Source: Planctomycetaceae bacterium (GTDB lineage: Bacteria; Planctomycetota; Planctomycetia; Planctomycetales; Planctomycetaceae). Taken from it: DNA of 64,000 nt. Within the stretch, counting starts at the first letter, position 1. Each line of letters begins with the position of its first letter. A program made the translations under genes and the position numbers. Below, piece after piece: positions 63,023-64,000 of the stretch. The notes below the pieces were generated by a model. That model ran no database searches. It was given only the letters and a program-made list of their open reading frames with translations, and was not told where the DNA came from. The DNA is taken from assembly GCA_020850695.1 (NCBI GenBank), contig JADZEF010000086.1, positions 1 to 64,000 on the forward strand. The letters are read 5' to 3'.

Positions 63023-64000
63023 TCATGATTCGTCCTTGCGGCGGGCGTGGGCGCTCGCTTCCGGCAACGTCAGGAAGCCCCATTGCAGGGCCTCGTCCTG
63101 CGTGTATTGCTTACCTAGAGTCAATGCGGTGACGGCTTTGCTCAGTTCGTAGCCCAGGTAAAACGCATGCGAGGCGTCGAGGCCCGGGGAGTCGGCGTTG
63201 AAGTGGTCGAAGAGCTCATAGGCGTCGCGGCCGTGCCAGTAGCCGTCGCGATTGAGGACGTGGATCTCGCCGCGCTCGACGAATAAGCGGAAATTCGGAT
63301 CGCGGATGGACTCTGCCAGCCGCTGCAACTCTTCCGGCCCCATCTCGCGGAGCCGCGCGTCCCGCAGCAACACCAGCTGTGAACTGAGGTGCTTCGGCAG
63401 GACTCTCTCGTTGACCGCATGAAAGACCAGCCGGCGGGCGAGGTCGAATTCCTTCACGGCGGTGCGGGCCCAGTTGATCACCTGGGTCGCCAGGACGCTG
63501 CGGATGCCCAGCTCCTGGCATAAGCCGGCCAGCAGGAGATTCATGCCGCCGGTATCGGCTTCGGAAAGTTCGGTCACATTTCCAATTCCCATCATGATCG
63601 GCAGGTCGGGCCAACGGCGGCGTGCCTCGGAATATCGCGCGAGGGATGCGGCAAAGCCAAAGCCGATCGGTTCGAGAATCGGGTCGATGCGGAAACGGGC
63701 GCCCACCGCCGTCAGCCGTTCTATAACTGGTTCGAGCGTATCGAGGCGGTGCGGGTCGTCGGGGATGGCGACCAGTTCGACACCCAGCCCGGCCGCCCAA
63801 TCGATGTTGGAACTGTTGCAGCTGAGCACAAGCTCGGCGCCCGCCTCGACGGCCGCGTCCACTTCGCTCCGTTCAAAGCTGTCGATTGAAAGCCGGAAGC
63901 CTTCCCCCCGCAGCATCGTCACTACTTCCCGCACCCGCGTCCAGGGTTCCCCGGGGATGCAGCCGAGGTCGATGATGTCGGCCCCGTCGCGGCGATAGCC
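63023..64000 (-). CDS. DUF6513/dihydropteroate synthase-like protein (start cut by window end)
   Basis: About 325 codons of the C-terminal part; the frame runs off the window edge. GADIIDLGCIPGEPW and FRLSIDSFERSEVDAAVEAGAELVLSCN carry the beta-strand motifs of the DHPS barrel; FRIDPILEPIGFGF and MGIGNVTELSEADTGG follow, then a C-terminal region. The family (DHPS-related, DUF6513) accompanies tetrahydromethanopterin-dependent C1 metabolism in archaea, methylotrophs and planctomycetes. No other pterin gene is visible because the window ends. Confidence 0.85.
   Translation of the reverse strand, partial: GYRRDGADIIDLGCIPGEPWTRVREVVTMLRGEGFRLSIDSFERSEVDAAVEAGAELVLSCNSSNIDWAAGLGVELVAIPDDPHRLDTLEPVIERLTAVGARFRIDPILEPIGFGFAASLARYSEARRRWPDLPIMMGIGNVTELSEADTGGMNLLLAGLCQELGIRSVLATQVINWARTAVKEFDLARRLVFHAVNERVLPKHLSSQLVLLRDARLREMGPEELQRLAESIRDPNFRLFVERGEIHVLNRDGYWHGRDAYELFDHFNADSPGLDASHAFYLGYELSKAVTALTLGKQYTQDEALQWGFLTLPEASAHARRKDES

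Overview
The window is high-GC bacterial chromosome from a planctomycete (class Planctomycetia, probably order Planctomycetales; species not assignable by eye). The assignment rests on gene content: three DUF1559 pseudopilin-like proteins with the H-X9-DG tail, three DUF1501 proteins, a DUF1549/DUF1553 protein, an SHD1-domain protein, a HEAT-Hint protein, a DUF6513 pterin-type protein, two carboxypeptidase-regulatory-like lipoproteins, a SASA-type esterase and a ThuA-like protein. No rRNA, tRNA, CRISPR array, phage gene or canonical IS transposase was recognised by reading.

Layout. 1-2.8 kb: 5'-partial-at-the-edge class I tRNA ligase of the IleRS type (minus), running into a poly-C window edge and carrying an in-frame repeat insertion. 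3.4-13 kb: DUF1559 protein, small lipoprotein, zinc-ribbon protein, APC permease, SHD1 protein, HlyD-like adaptor, DUF4262, VOC and YjbQ proteins. 13.3-17.2 kb: a two-gene minus-strand unit of a degenerate trypsin-like/TPR protein and a HEAT-Hint protein. 17.5-25.6 kb: two DUF1501 genes, a PAS-SpoIIE phosphatase, a Spy-like protein and a coupled Ada/AlkA-Ogt alkylation repair pair. 26-34.5 kb: DUF1559 plus lipoprotein, SGNH hydrolase, sialate O-acetylesterase and a 966-residue exported protein of unknown function. 34.7-43.2 kb: thiG, sucC, a four-helix-bundle (S23/IVS-type) gene inside an inverted repeat, sucD, a membrane protein, DUF4058, an SDR, DUF2314 and ThuA proteins. 43.3-53 kb: metallopeptidase, DUF1501, histidine kinase, PP2C phosphatase, PEGA lipoprotein, manA, a 67-residue protein, a STAS protein and an HNH pair. 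53-64 kb: DUF1549/1553, lipoprotein plus DUF1559, trpC, Nudix-like protein, ArsR regulator, an atypical SDR, an alpha/beta hydrolase and a DUF6513 protein cut by the window end.

Working together. Clear operons are few: Ada/AlkA with Ogt (1-base stop/start overlap), HNH with its small partner (4-base gap), pseudo-protease with HEAT-Hint, the VOC and DUF4262 genes, and sucC-sucD (split by an insert). The most striking non-genic signal is the density of long inverted repeats: at least ten, in several unrelated families, in spacers, over a stop codon, at a start codon and in one case apparently inside an essential reading frame. Some have GTAG-hairpin/hairpin-CTAC geometry typical of REP/BIME elements; one brackets the S23-type gene. 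All functional calls come from motif recognition without database searches.
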